From assembly GCF_011303555.1 (NCBI RefSeq), contig NZ_CP049868.1, positions 4,774,001-4,838,000 of the forward strand: a DNA stretch of 64,000 nt, in the 5' to 3' direction. Shown here in pieces: positions 1 through 9,830 of this stretch. A program made the position numbers and the translations under genes. Each line of letters opens with the position of its first letter. The stretch's first letter is position 1. Below the pieces are notes generated by a model. That model ran no database searches and was not told where the DNA came from. It saw only the letters and a program-made list of their open reading frames with translations. This DNA comes from Pedobacter sp. HDW13 (GTDB taxonomy: Bacteria; Bacteroidota; Bacteroidia; Sphingobacteriales; Sphingobacteriaceae).

Positions 1-63
1 CACCTTAAATTATAAATGATGCACCTTAATTTATAAAAGCTGTACCTCAATTTATCAGAACTG
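1..63. repeat. three tandem 21-bp imperfect repeats
   Basis: Three consecutive 21-bp units (1-21, 22-42, 43-63) share the core ACCTnAATTTAT, and units 2 and 3 end in CTG. The array begins at the window edge, so more copies may lie upstream. It stops about 80 bp before the aminopeptidase start at 145. A 21-bp period is two helical turns, which fits a row of protein-binding sites, but tandem motifs are also found at some insertion sequence ends. No transposase is visible on either side. Confidence 0.6.
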
Positions 64-144
64 ATTTAATAATCTGGAGCAGCTGTTTAAATAAACGGTG
101 TCAAAAAGAATATTTAAATTTGGCCGATAAAATTCTTTCCCCTC

Positions 145-1919
145 ATGACCTTCGTAGAAAAACTGCAGGCCTTACGTACCTTAATGGCCGAACAAAAAAT
201 AGATGCTTATATCATTACCGCTGCCGATCCGCACATCAGTGAATACCTGCCAGCACATTATAAGGCGATCCCTTTCGTGAGCGGTTTTACAGGCTCGGCC
301 GGAACTTTGGTAATTACACAAGATTTTGCCGGTCTTTGGACTGATTCGAGGTATTTTACACAAGCCGAAACACAGTTATTGGGTTCTGGTTACGAATTGG
401 TAAAGCTAAAAGTACCACATACCCCGAATACATTGAGTGGTTAACCGAAGTTATGCCCAAAAATTCAACAGTTGCTTTCAATTACCAGCTCATTTCAATA
501 TCGCTGGCCTTAGAAATACAGACTAACTTCGGGAAGCATCAAATCAACACCGTAAATGCCGATTTATTAAGCGCCATTTGGTTAAACAGGCCTGCTTTGC
601 CAACCGAAAAAGCCTTTCTAATCGAAGAAAAAGACGCTGGTTTATCCATCTCAGCAAAACTTACAGAGGTAAAGGCACAGTTAGAAACAAATGGAGCCGA
701 TAGCCATTTGATTTCTTCGCTCGATGATATCGCCTGGCTTTTTAATATCAGGGGCAAAGATGTTGATTATAATCCTGTAGCCTTAAGCTTTGCTTTAATT
801 ACACCCAATGAAGTGAAACTCTTTATTGATGTTGAAAAGCTATCAGAAAGCGATATAAACACCTTAAAGCAGCAAAGTGTAGCACTTTATCCATACGCTG
901 CTATCACTGAGGAACTAAAAGAGCTGTTGCCCAATACAGCTGTTTTTATCGATTTTAAACGCAACTGTTTTGGAATGTATCAACTGCTACCTGCTACCGT
1001 TAAAGTAATTTCGGGGACCAATCCAAGTACGCACCTAAAAAGTTTAAAGAACGAAACTGAGGTTAATCACATCCGCAAGGCTATGGTACAAGATGGGGTG
1101 GCCATGACCAGGTTTTTTAAATGGATGGAAGAACGGTTAGGGGAGGAGCAGATTACAGAATGGTCGGCAGCAGAGAAACTGGCGACTTTCAGGGCCGAGC
1201 AGCCTGGTTTCGCTGGCTTAAGTTTTAATACCATTGCCGGCTTTAATGCCAATGGTGCTTTGCCGCATTATAGTGTAAGTTTGGCAAGTAGTCTAGAAAT
1301 ACAGCCAGATGGTTTGTTCCTGGTCGATTCAGGAGGGCAATACTTATATGGTACAACCGATATTACCCGGGTAATGCCTATGGCAAATTATTCAGCACAG
1401 CAAGCCGATGATTATACCCTGGTACTAAAAGGATTGATTGAAGGATCGAAACTGATTTTTCCGGAGGGTACAAAAGGCTACCAAATCGATTCAATTTGCC
1501 GGAAACCTTTGTGGGAACATACCATTAACTTTGGTCATGGAACAGGCCACGGTATTGGCTTTTTTCTTAACGTACACGAAGGACCTCAGAATATTAGCCC
1601 CGCCAATGTTGATGTAGCCTTTAAACCGGGTATGGTAACCTCCATTGAGCCGGGGATTTATAGACCAGGCGAACATGGTGTAAGGATCGAAAATCTGGTG
1701 TTGTGTACTAACCACAGCAGTAGTGCGTTTGGCAATTTTCTAAGTTTTGAAACCCTTACTTTATGTTATATCGATACCCGGATTATAAATAAAGCACTTT
1801 TAGAGGCCGATCAGCTTCGCTGGTTAAATACTTATAATAGCAAGGTGTTTAATCAGCTTCAACCGCACCTTACAGCCGGAGAAGCAAATTGGCTAAAAGA
1901 GAAATGCCAGCCGATATAG
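145..1919 (+). pseudogene. Xaa-Pro aminopeptidase (M24B), one frameshift
   Basis: This is an aminopeptidase P that removes N-terminal residues preceding proline. Residues 1-95 are the creatinase-like N-terminal domain, ending in frame 1 at a stop at 442-444. The homologous sequence resumes in frame 3 with PEYIEWLTEV from 426. Joined, the product is about 591 residues, the length of the long three-domain M24B enzymes. All five metal ligands are present in the second part: D in LVDSGG, D in TTDITR, H in FGHGTGHG, E in SIEPG and E in VRIENL. The break lies in CATACCCCGAA at about 418-428; one extra C restores H-T-P-E-Y. No signal peptide is seen, so the enzyme is probably cytoplasmic. It may be a true pseudogene or a base-calling deletion; the rest of the gene is undamaged, which favours the latter. 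A terminator follows. Confidence 0.9.
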
Positions 1920-1942
1920 TTATTCATAATCTTTTATATTCG

Positions 1943-1981
1943 AAAAGCAGCGCCCTATTTACCTTAGGGCGCTGCTTTTTT
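1943..1981 (+). terminator. intrinsic terminator after the first aminopeptidase
   Basis: A long GC-rich stem (AGCAGCGCCCTA paired with TAGGGCGCTGCT) with a loop of about 7 bases is followed by a T run, 24 bases past the stop codon at 1919. Confidence 0.9.
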
Positions 1982-2152
1982 GCATTAGATGGTGTGCAGT
2001 TTGCTAGCTGACTTTAATAAAACACAGGCTTAGCCTAACTTGCCATAAATGCACCAATTCTTTACCGATTTTGCGCTATTTCTAAAGATGGTATGCGCTT
2101 TACTTTTTTAAATATATTTTTGAATAAAACGTCATAAATACGTTTTTTCATC

Positions 2153-4915
2153 ATGATGAATATAAAACCAACAAAAACATCTGCTGTAATAGCTTTTAAA
2201 GCAATATTTTGCTTAGCCTTATCTCTACTACACATTCAGGTAACTTTAGCCCAATCTCCATGGATTGCATTAGGTAAAAAGCCATCCACACTGGGTTTAA
2301 CAAAAGGTTTCTCGCAGTTTGATGCAGGGCCGTTTAAACTCAAACTGGTTAAAGCATCGCAAACGGTAGCGGGTTTACAGCCCAAAATGGTTGATGGTTT
2401 CGATTTTGTGCCCAGCGACAGTTTAAAAGTGCGCAGTTCGGATGGTTTGTACCATTTGGGCGATATTAACCTGAAATTGCGAAGCGCTGGTAATGAAGCC
2501 TGGACAAGCTATAGCACTGCAGCCAAAAGAGTTGAGGTTAAAAGTATCGCTGCAGGTAAAAATGTACTCTCAGCTGCCGATCTTGCCGCAACATTCCCTG
2601 CCGATATTCCCCTGCAAATTATCCGTAGCTGGGAAATGCAGCAGGGTAAATTAGTGCTTCGTTTCGAACTGAAAAACAAAAGCAGTAAAACCGTAGAAAT
2701 TGGGGCATTGGGTATCCCGATGATTTTTGATAACATTTTAGAAGGCAGAACCCTGGAGCAAACCCATGCCAAAAATGTGTTTTACGATCCTTACATCGGC
2801 CAGGATGCCGGTTATTTACAGGTAACCCGCTTAAGTGGTCAGGCACCTTCGCTAATTGTGGCTCCGGTGGGGCATACCCCTTTCGAAGCATACAACCCAC
2901 TAAACGATGACCGTACTCCCCGTGGAATTGCTTTTGAGGGCTTTTACGAGTGGATGGTACACAGTAAAGCCTATGCCGAAAACGAATGGAAAAATGCCGA
3001 ACAATGGAATAAACCAAGCAGTGCGTTTTTAAAACCTGGTGAAAGTAAAAGTTATGCGCTTCAGTTTATTTTATCGGGTACCGCAAAAAATACAGAAAGC
3101 AAACTGATTGAAAATAAAAGGCCAGTGGCCATATCGGTACCGGGTTATGTACTACCGAAAGATGTAGACGCCAAATTATTTATCAATTACGCTAAAAAAA
3201 TTAAATCGCTTAACGTACAACCAGAAAATGCTTTAACTGTAAAAGCTGTTGGCGTAACCAAAAATGGCTGGAAAAGCTATTCGGTAAAAGCGAATACCTG
3301 GGGAAGAGCGCGCTTATCGGTTGTTTACGAAGATGGCCTGGAGCAAACTATAAACTATAAAGTAATTGAACCCGAAAATGAGGTGATTGCCAGTTATGGT
3401 CATTTTTTAACCACCAAACAATGGTTCAATCAGCCCGATCCTATTTTTAAAAGAAGCCCTTCGGCCATTACCTACGATTATGAAAAACAAGAACAGGTAA
3501 CGCAGGATAACCGTGCCTGGATTGCAGGTTTAAGTGATGAGGGTGGCGCAGGTTCGTGGCTGGGCGCCATGATGAAACAACTGGTGCATCCCGAAAAAGA
3601 AGAAGTAGCCAAACTGAAACAGTTTGTAGATACGGTAATGTTTGGCCATATACAGCTTAAAGATGGGCCTCAGAAATATGGGGTGAAAAAGAGTTTGTTT
3701 TATTACGCTCCCGATTCACTGCCCAAAGGCACCTATGCTGAAAATATAAACTTTAAAACCTGGTCGGCATGGCCTAAAAAAGAAGCCGATAACCTTGGCC
3801 GCTCTTACAACTATCCACATGTGGCTGCTGCGCATTGGGTAATGTACCGTTTGGCACGCAATTACACCGGACTGGTAGAAGAGGGGAGTTGGAAACAGCA
3901 CCTCATTGATGCCGCCGAAACGGGCATGGCCATGGTTAATATTGCACCTTACTATGCACAGTTTGGACAAATGGAAGGTACTATCTTTTACCTCATCTTA
4001 ACCGACCTTAAAAATGAGGGCTTAACAGAGGAGGCAAGCAAACTGGAAAACGAAATGAAAAAGCGTGCCAATCACTGGCGCTCGTTGCAATATCCCTTTG
4101 GTAGTGAAATGCCCTGGGACTCTACAGGTCAAGAAGAAGTTTACGTATGGTCTAACTATTTTGGCTATGCCGATAAGGCCAATGTAACGCTAAATGCCAT
4201 ACTGGCTTACATGCCTGTGTTGCCACATTGGGCCTACAATGGTAATGCCCGCCGTTACTGGGATTTCTTGTATGGCGGTAAACTTACGCGTGTAGAACGC
4301 ATGATTCACCATTACGGATCGGGCCTGAATGCCATACCGGTACTGATGGATTACCGTAAAAATCCAGATGATTTTTACCTGCTCCGTGCTGGATACGGTG
4401 GTTTAATGGGTACCATTTCGAACATTACACAGGATGGTTTTGCACCAGCTGCCTTTCATGCTTATCCCTCTACCTTAAAGAACGATGGTATTACAGGCGA
4501 TTATGGATCAGGATTTTTTGGTTATGCAGTTAATACTTCGGCTTATGTAATCAAACACCCCGAATTTGGCTGGCTGGCTTTCGGTGGAAACTTAAAGGAA
4601 ACAGGTACAACGGTTAGCATTAAATTAACCATTGCTGCAAAATCGGCGGTGTACATTGCTGCTGCAGGCCTTTACATTACACTCGATGCGGGTACAATAG
4701 ATGAAGTTACCTACAATAACCAGAATGGAGAGATTAAACTCAAACTGAATGCAGCCAATACCTATACACCTGCTGCATTGCTTAGGTTAGCGCAACAGGC
4801 CAAGTCTAAAGATAATACCGTTTATACCGTAAAAGATTATAAGGTTAATGAAAGAGGAGCTTATCAAATTCAGCTCAATAAAGATAAACCTACGGAAGTA
4901 ACCATTAAAAAATAA
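2153..4915 (+). CDS. large secreted protein, DUF5695-like
   Basis: A 920-residue protein with an N-terminal signal peptide (hydrophobic stretch at about residues 12-30, cleavage near LAQS), so exported. The family call rests on overall resemblance to DUF5695-type secreted proteins of Bacteroidota: a beta-rich N-terminal half, then a part rich in Trp and Tyr with GSEMPWDSTGQEE and WSNYFGYADKAN segments (residues 645-690) that look like an alpha/alpha-barrel carbohydrate-active fold. No catalytic motif can be assigned with certainty. It is flanked by terminators, so it is probably monocistronic. Upstream 2115-2122 reads TATTTTTG and fits a Bacteroidota -7 element, but no good -33 TTTG is seen. 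It sits between two Xaa-Pro aminopeptidases and may act on a glycan or glycopeptide; that is inference. Confidence 0.75.
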   Translation: MMNIKPTKTSAVIAFKAIFCLALSLLHIQVTLAQSPWIALGKKPSTLGLTKGFSQFDAGPFKLKLVKASQTVAGLQPKMVDGFDFVPSDSLKVRSSDGLYHLGDINLKLRSAGNEAWTSYSTAAKRVEVKSIAAGKNVLSAADLAATFPADIPLQIIRSWEMQQGKLVLRFELKNKSSKTVEIGALGIPMIFDNILEGRTLEQTHAKNVFYDPYIGQDAGYLQVTRLSGQAPSLIVAPVGHTPFEAYNPLNDDRTPRGIAFEGFYEWMVHSKAYAENEWKNAEQWNKPSSAFLKPGESKSYALQFILSGTAKNTESKLIENKRPVAISVPGYVLPKDVDAKLFINYAKKIKSLNVQPENALTVKAVGVTKNGWKSYSVKANTWGRARLSVVYEDGLEQTINYKVIEPENEVIASYGHFLTTKQWFNQPDPIFKRSPSAITYDYEKQEQVTQDNRAWIAGLSDEGGAGSWLGAMMKQLVHPEKEEVAKLKQFVDTVMFGHIQLKDGPQKYGVKKSLFYYAPDSLPKGTYAENINFKTWSAWPKKEADNLGRSYNYPHVAAAHWVMYRLARNYTGLVEEGSWKQHLIDAAETGMAMVNIAPYYAQFGQMEGTIFYLILTDLKNEGLTEEASKLENEMKKRANHWRSLQYPFGSEMPWDSTGQEEVYVWSNYFGYADKANVTLNAILAYMPVLPHWAYNGNARRYWDFLYGGKLTRVERMIHHYGSGLNAIPVLMDYRKNPDDFYLLRAGYGGLMGTISNITQDGFAPAAFHAYPSTLKNDGITGDYGSGFFGYAVNTSAYVIKHPEFGWLAFGGNLKETGTTVSIKLTIAAKSAVYIAAAGLYITLDAGTIDEVTYNNQNGEIKLKLNAANTYTPAALLRLAQQAKSKDNTVYTVKDYKVNERGAYQIQLNKDKPTEVTIKK

Positions 4916-4936
4916 TACCAATTTCTCAACGCTTGG

Positions 4937-4971
4937 AGCCCTATAAATAATTGTTTACGGGGCTTTATTTT
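4937..4971 (+). terminator. intrinsic terminator after the DUF5695-like gene
   Basis: The arms AGCCCTATAAA and TTTACGGGGCT form an imperfect stem around a short loop and are followed by a T-rich run, about 20 bases past the stop codon. Confidence 0.75.
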
Positions 4972-4980
4972 TTCATTTTG

Positions 4981-5432
4981 TTTTTATAATCAATATCTTG
5001 TTATGATTAATTGTAGTTTTAATTGACCTATCTTATTATATTCTTTTATTAAACAATATTATAAGAATTTAATTTTCAGCCATATTGTTGATATATCTGA
5101 CCACGATCTGGGTAAAATATGCTTTTTATATGCTCAAATTACTTATATCAATACTTTAATTTTATGTGTTTAAATTTTTGATTATAACATAAATATTTAT
5201 TCTTAGGATAATATTGTACAATAACTGCAGCCGCCCCCTTAATTAACAACCCAATAGTTTGTCATTGCTGTGCAGATTTTGCCGCAATTTTTCGCTTAAA
5301 AGAAATTAATTGTGATTTTTACATCCAAAATCTAGCTTATAATTTGCAGATACCGCCCATATTTTAGCCATTCAATTGTTAAGTTGTTTGAATGAAAATT
5401 GCATTTGGGATATTTGCCTAACAACAAAAAAT
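4981..5432. other. AT-rich intergenic region with no gene
   Basis: About 450 bases of strongly AT-rich sequence with stops in all frames. A promoter for the downstream aminopeptidase must lie here. TATAATTTG at 5338-5346 resembles a -7 element but has one base too many in the spacer, and no matching -33 TTTG is seen. I find no hairpin, repeat or RNA gene. Confidence 0.4.
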
Positions 5433-6830
5433 ATGTTTCAAAAGGAAGTTTACCTCCAACGGAGAGCAGCGCTAAAATCAAAAGTAAATTCGGGTATTTT
5501 ACTCTTTATGGGTAACGAAGATAGCCCGATGAATTATAAAGACAATGCCTACCACTTTAGGCAAGACAGTACTTTTTTATATTATTTCGGTATAAACGAA
5601 CCTTTACTGGCTGCGTTTATCGACCTCGATACCGATAAAACCATTTTGTTTGGCAACGAAATGGGTATTGATGATATTGTTTGGATGGGCAGGCAGAAAA
5701 CCCTGAAAGAAAAAAGCATCGATTCGGGTTTAACAGAAGTGAAGCCACTCGATAAGCTAGATGATTATCTTCAAAAAGCAGTAGAAAAAAAACAGGAGGT
5801 ACATTTCTTACCGCCTTACCGTGCCGAAAATAAAATTAAACTCAGCCATTGGTTAAATATTCCAATCGGTCAGTTAAAAGAAAAGGCATCATTAACTTTT
5901 ATTAAAGCGGTTGTAGCCCAACGATCAATTAAAGGTCCTGAAGAAATAGCAGAGTTAAACCATGCGGCAGCTTTATCGGCCGATATTCATTTAATGGTGA
6001 TGCAGCAAGCCAGACCTGGCATGTACGAACGCGAGCTTGCCGCAAAAATTGAAGGTGCTGCGTTAGCTACGGGTGGAAATATTGCCTATCCGGTTATTTT
6101 AACCGTACGTGGCGAAATTTTACACAATCATTTTCACGGTAACCAGTTGCAGGATGGCCAAATGGTTTTAAACGATTCGGGTGTGGAAACTGCTTTGGGT
6201 TATGCCGGCGATCTTACCCGTACCTTTCCAGTAGGTAAGAAATTTACCGCCGAGCAAAAAGATGTATATGATGTGGTATTAAAGGCCTACACCGATGCGA
6301 AAAACATGCTGGCTCCCGGTGTAAGGTACTTGGATGTGCATTTAACCTCGTGCAGAACACTGGCACAAGGCCTTAAAGATATAGGTTTGATGAAAGGAAA
6401 TGTTGAAGATGCTGTAGCCGCTGGTGCACATGCGATGTTTTTTCAGTGCGGAACAGGTCACATGATGGGACTCGATGTACACGATATGGAAGACCTGGGC
6501 GAACAATATGTGGGATACACCGACGATTTGCTTAAAAACACCACACAATTTGGCTTAAAATCGCTAAGGTTAGGTAAAGCACTCGAAACCGGTTATGTAT
6601 TAACGGTAGAGCCTGGTGTGTACATTATTCCAGAGTTGATAGATCGCTGGAAAGCCGAAAATCAGTTTAGTGAATACATTAATTACAATAAGTTGGAGCA
6701 GTTCAGACATTTTAGCGGGATTAGGGTTGAAGATGATTTCCTGATTACCGATAACGGGAGTAACATGCTGGGCAAACATCTGGCCATTACCACTGATGAA
6801 GTAGAAGCACTGAGAAGTGAAGCTTACTAA
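5433..6830 (+). CDS. pepP: Xaa-Pro aminopeptidase (M24B)
   Basis: A second proline-specific aminopeptidase, 465 residues from the ATG at 5433. The reading frame is open further upstream, but MFQKEVYLQRR is the usual family start and the 19 residues before it are unlike the family. The layout is an N-terminal AMP_N domain (about 1-135) then a pita-bread catalytic domain. The metal ligands are visible: D in LNDSG, D in GDLTRT, H in CGTGHMMG, E in VEPGVY and E in IRVEDD. It is the shorter E. coli PepP-type form, distinct from the long enzyme at 145-1919. No signal peptide. The M1 peptidase gene follows 87 bases downstream on the same strand and may be co-transcribed. Confidence 0.95.
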   Translation: MFQKEVYLQRRAALKSKVNSGILLFMGNEDSPMNYKDNAYHFRQDSTFLYYFGINEPLLAAFIDLDTDKTILFGNEMGIDDIVWMGRQKTLKEKSIDSGLTEVKPLDKLDDYLQKAVEKKQEVHFLPPYRAENKIKLSHWLNIPIGQLKEKASLTFIKAVVAQRSIKGPEEIAELNHAAALSADIHLMVMQQARPGMYERELAAKIEGAALATGGNIAYPVILTVRGEILHNHFHGNQLQDGQMVLNDSGVETALGYAGDLTRTFPVGKKFTAEQKDVYDVVLKAYTDAKNMLAPGVRYLDVHLTSCRTLAQGLKDIGLMKGNVEDAVAAGAHAMFFQCGTGHMMGLDVHDMEDLGEQYVGYTDDLLKNTTQFGLKSLRLGKALETGYVLTVEPGVYIIPELIDRWKAENQFSEYINYNKLEQFRHFSGIRVEDDFLITDNGSNMLGKHLAITTDEVEALRSEAY

Positions 6831-6917
6831 CAAAGCAGGAGAGATAGCAGGGCCGGACTAACCGATGAAACACTGCAATCGCTTCTCAAAATAAATTGGC
6901 TGATGCCGGTAAATGAT

Positions 6918-8594
6918 ATGAAAAAAACAACATTTTGTTATTTGACAGTGCTTTTTGCCTGTTTTACTACCCTGCTTTTTGCACAAACGCCTAAAAAGGT
7001 TTACACACTGGCCGATACTTTACGGGGCAGTTTAAATGCAGAACGTACCTGGTGGGATGTGCAACGCTATGAGCTTTCGGTTACGCCCGATTATAACGAC
7101 AAAAGCATTACCGGTTCGAATAAAATTGTGTACAAGGTAGTAGAGCCTAACAATGGTAAAACGCGTATGCAGATCGATTTGCAGGAGCCTTTAATTATTG
7201 ACAGTGTTTTGTATAACGGAAAAGCACAGCTAAAATTTGAGCATACCGGAAGCGTTTGGTATGTACATGTTCCTGCGCAAAAATTATCGGTGCTCAACAA
7301 TGTGGAGTTATTTTATCATGGCAAGGTACATCAGGCTAAACGGGCACCCTGGGATGGCGGTTTTATTTTTACAACCGATTCGCTTTCGCGGCCATGGATG
7401 ACAGTCGCCTGCCAGGGCCTGGGCGCTTCGGTTTGGTACCCCAATAAAGACCACCAGAGCGATGAACCCGATCGCGGTGCTTCTTTAGCCATGACAGTGC
7501 CAGATACGCTTGTGGCAGTAGGGAATGGCCGTTTGGTATTTAAAAAGAATAATGGCAATGGTACTGCAACTTACAAGTATAACGTGCAGAATCCAATCAG
7601 CAATTATTGCATTATCCCCTACATTGGCAAGTATGTTAATTTTAAAGAAAAATATGCCGGCGAAAAAGGTGCGCTTGATGTAAATTACTGGGTGCTCGAT
7701 TACAATTATCCCAAAGCCAAAACTTACATGCCCGATCAGGTACATAAAATGATGAAGAGTATGGAGCACTGGTTTGGCCCTTATCCCTTTTACGAAGATG
7801 GCTACCAGTTAATCGATGCTTCGCATACCGGAATGGAGCATCAATCGGCCGTTTCTTATGGCAACCGCTATAAATTTGGTTACATGGGACGCGATATGTC
7901 TGGCAATGGTTGGGGACTGAAATGGGACTTTATCATCATCCACGAAAGTGGTCACGAGTGGTTTGGCAACAACATTACCACCAACGATTTGGCTGATATG
8001 TGGGTACACGAAGGCTTTACGAACTACAGCGAAACCCTGTTTGTTGATTATATTTTTGGCAACAAAGCCGGTAACGAATACAATTTCGGAATTAGAAAAG
8101 GCATTCGCAACGATAGCCCAATCATTCCGGCTTATGGTGTAAACGCTCAGGGTAGTGGCGATATGTACCCTAAAGGAGGCAATATGCTGCACGCCATCAG
8201 ACACAGTTTAAATAACGATGCCCTTTTCAGGTCGGTTTTGCGTGGACTTAACCAAACCTTTTACCATAAAACTGTTACTACTGCTCAAATAGAAAACTAT
8301 ATTTCCAAAAAAACAGGCTTTAACTATGCCAAGGTTTTTGATCAATACCTGCGCACTACACAAATACCAACCTTTGAGTATTATGTAGAAAATGGTAAGG
8401 CTTTTTACCGTTATAGTAATTGTGTAAAGGGCTTCAACCTGCCTTTATCGTTAAGCAAAGCAGGTGTGAAAACCTTAAAAATTATCCCTTCGCAAAGCTG
8501 GCAGCAGGTTGTGCTGGCTAAAAGCCAGGAGGAGTTGTTTACCAAAACCGGCATCGAATTTATGTATTACCTCGATGTAAAAAACACGAAGTAA
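6918..8594 (+). CDS. secreted M1 family metallo-aminopeptidase
   Basis: A zinc aminopeptidase of the gluzincin (M1) clan. From the ATG at 6918 the protein is 559 residues and begins with a clear signal peptide (KKTTFCYLTVLFACF, ending near LFAQT); the ATG at 6903 would put six polar residues before it. The zinc site is H342-E-S-G-H346 with E365 eighteen residues after the second His. The exopeptidase motif appears as GMEHQ in place of the classic GAMEN. It lacks the long C-terminal helical domain of full-size M1 enzymes, as is common in Bacteroidota. It probably trims peptides in the periplasm or outside the cell before uptake. A strong terminator follows, so it ends a possible pepP-M1 operon. 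Confidence 0.92.
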   Translation: MKKTTFCYLTVLFACFTTLLFAQTPKKVYTLADTLRGSLNAERTWWDVQRYELSVTPDYNDKSITGSNKIVYKVVEPNNGKTRMQIDLQEPLIIDSVLYNGKAQLKFEHTGSVWYVHVPAQKLSVLNNVELFYHGKVHQAKRAPWDGGFIFTTDSLSRPWMTVACQGLGASVWYPNKDHQSDEPDRGASLAMTVPDTLVAVGNGRLVFKKNNGNGTATYKYNVQNPISNYCIIPYIGKYVNFKEKYAGEKGALDVNYWVLDYNYPKAKTYMPDQVHKMMKSMEHWFGPYPFYEDGYQLIDASHTGMEHQSAVSYGNRYKFGYMGRDMSGNGWGLKWDFIIIHESGHEWFGNNITTNDLADMWVHEGFTNYSETLFVDYIFGNKAGNEYNFGIRKGIRNDSPIIPAYGVNAQGSGDMYPKGGNMLHAIRHSLNNDALFRSVLRGLNQTFYHKTVTTAQIENYISKKTGFNYAKVFDQYLRTTQIPTFEYYVENGKAFYRYSNCVKGFNLPLSLSKAGVKTLKIIPSQSWQQVVLAKSQEELFTKTGIEFMYYLDVKNTK

Positions 8595-8622
8595 AATTTA
8601 AAAACATCCGCAGTTAAGATTT

Positions 8623-8654
8623 AATGGTATCCTTAAAAAAGGATACCATTTTTT
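8623..8654 (+). terminator. intrinsic terminator after the M1 peptidase gene
   Basis: A perfect 10-bp stem (AATGGTATCC paired with GGATACCATT) with an 8-base loop is followed by a T run. Confidence 0.9.
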
Positions 8655-8772
8655 GTATCATCCGGTTTTGATGATACGCTTCCATTTGTTCCTGCTCCCT
8701 CGACTGATCCAAATTGCATATTTATAGCCAATATTGGTTAATATCCAATAATACGGGGGCAGCACGATCCAG

Positions 8773-8780
8773 TACCTTTG
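8773..8780 (+). promoter_or_regulatory. candidate -7 element of the hydroxyproline operon
   Basis: TACCTTTG matches the Bacteroidota -7 consensus TAnnTTTG exactly and lies 118 bases before the first gene of the operon. No TTTG is seen at the expected -33 position, which would fit an activator-dependent promoter. The 8595-8897 gap otherwise holds only the terminator at 8623-8654. Confidence 0.4.
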
Positions 8781-8897
8781 AATGTTGTTTAATGGGTTAA
8801 TTATTAACGTTAACCAATGTTTAGCGATTTTAACCTATGAAGTTTACAGACAACCGCTAATTTTTTAAATCTTAATTATTAAAAACATAATAGTACA

Positions 8898-9815
8898 ATG
8901 AGTATCAAATGGACAGGGGTTTTCCCAGCTGTAACTACAAAATTCACAGCAAACGACGAATTAGATTTTCCTGCCTTCGATTTAAATATTGAAGCACAAT
9001 TAGAAGCAGGTGCTGAAGGAATTATTTTAGGCGGATCGCTTGGCGAAGCCAGTGTATTGAGCGATGAAGAGAAATTCGGATTGTTATCGCATACCTTAAC
9101 ATTGGTAAACGGTCGTGTGCCTGTTTTATTGAACATTGCCGAGGCTACCACTAAAAAAGCAATTGAAGTGGCTAAAAAAGCCGAATCGCTGGGTGCACAA
9201 GGTTTAATGTTGTTGCCGCCAATGCGCTACAATGCTGCTCCCGATGAAACTTTAGCTTTTTTTGGCGCCATAGCCGAAAGCACCAGCCTTCCAATTATGA
9301 TTTATAACAACCCGGTTGATTATAAAATTGAAGTAACCCTGGATATGTTTGAGGTGTTAACCAAATACGATAATATCCAGGCGATTAAAGAATCGACCAG
9401 AGATGTATCTAACGTAACCCGTTTAATTAACCGTTTTGGTGATCGCTTTAAAATTTTTACCGGAGTAGATCCACTTGCAATGGAGAGTATTGTAATGGGG
9501 GCACACGGTTGGGTTGCTGGTTTGGTTGATGCTTTTCCGAGAGAAACAGTTGCAATTTTCAGGTTAATTAAAGAAAACCGCATTGCCGAAGCCTTAACCA
9601 TTTACCGTTGGTTTTTACCTGTACTTGAGCTGGATATTCACGCTAAACTGGTACAATATATTAAACTGGCCGAAGTGGCTACCGGATTGGGAACTGAAGC
9701 CGTTAGGGCGCCACGTTTACCAATCAGCGGTGCAGAAAGAGAAAAAGTACTTAAAATTATTAACGACGCATTAGCTGTTCGTCCGGTATTACCTACAGGT
9801 AGCTGGGGCAAATAG
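8898..9815 (+). CDS. DapA-family lyase, probable 1-pyrroline-4-hydroxy-2-carboxylate deaminase
   Basis: A 305-residue (beta/alpha)8 enzyme of the dihydrodipicolinate synthase / N-acetylneuraminate lyase family. The Schiff-base lysine is K164 in QAIKEST and the family tyrosine is Y136 in MIYNNP; GGSLGEAS replaces the GTTGE phosphate/carboxylate loop. Family membership is certain; the specific reaction is read from context. In the hydroxyproline pathway this family deaminates 1-pyrroline-4-hydroxy-2-carboxylate to 2-oxoglutarate semialdehyde, and the genes for the next and the two preceding steps follow directly. It is the first gene of a tight four-gene operon with a 15-base gap to the next gene. 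A second, lysine-biosynthetic DapA would be expected elsewhere in the genome. Confidence 0.88.
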   Translation: MSIKWTGVFPAVTTKFTANDELDFPAFDLNIEAQLEAGAEGIILGGSLGEASVLSDEEKFGLLSHTLTLVNGRVPVLLNIAEATTKKAIEVAKKAESLGAQGLMLLPPMRYNAAPDETLAFFGAIAESTSLPIMIYNNPVDYKIEVTLDMFEVLTKYDNIQAIKESTRDVSNVTRLINRFGDRFKIFTGVDPLAMESIVMGAHGWVAGLVDAFPRETVAIFRLIKENRIAEALTIYRWFLPVLELDIHAKLVQYIKLAEVATGLGTEAVRAPRLPISGAEREKVLKIINDALAVRPVLPTGSWGK

Positions 9816-9830
9816 TTTTAATAACCAGAT

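Noticed and set aside
1..63. The 21-bp repeats as the end of an IS21-type element
   Set aside because: The orientation would place the element to the right, where an ordinary aminopeptidase gene begins; no transposase or target duplication is seen.
422..425. Phase variation at the C4 tract of the first aminopeptidase gene
   Set aside because: A 4-5 base tract is too short for efficient slippage, and a metabolic peptidase is an unlikely phase-variable target; sequence error is simpler.
8898..9815. Lysine-pathway DapA
   Set aside because: The fold and lysine are shared, but the gene is the first of a complete hydroxyproline operon and has GGSLGE in place of GTTGE.
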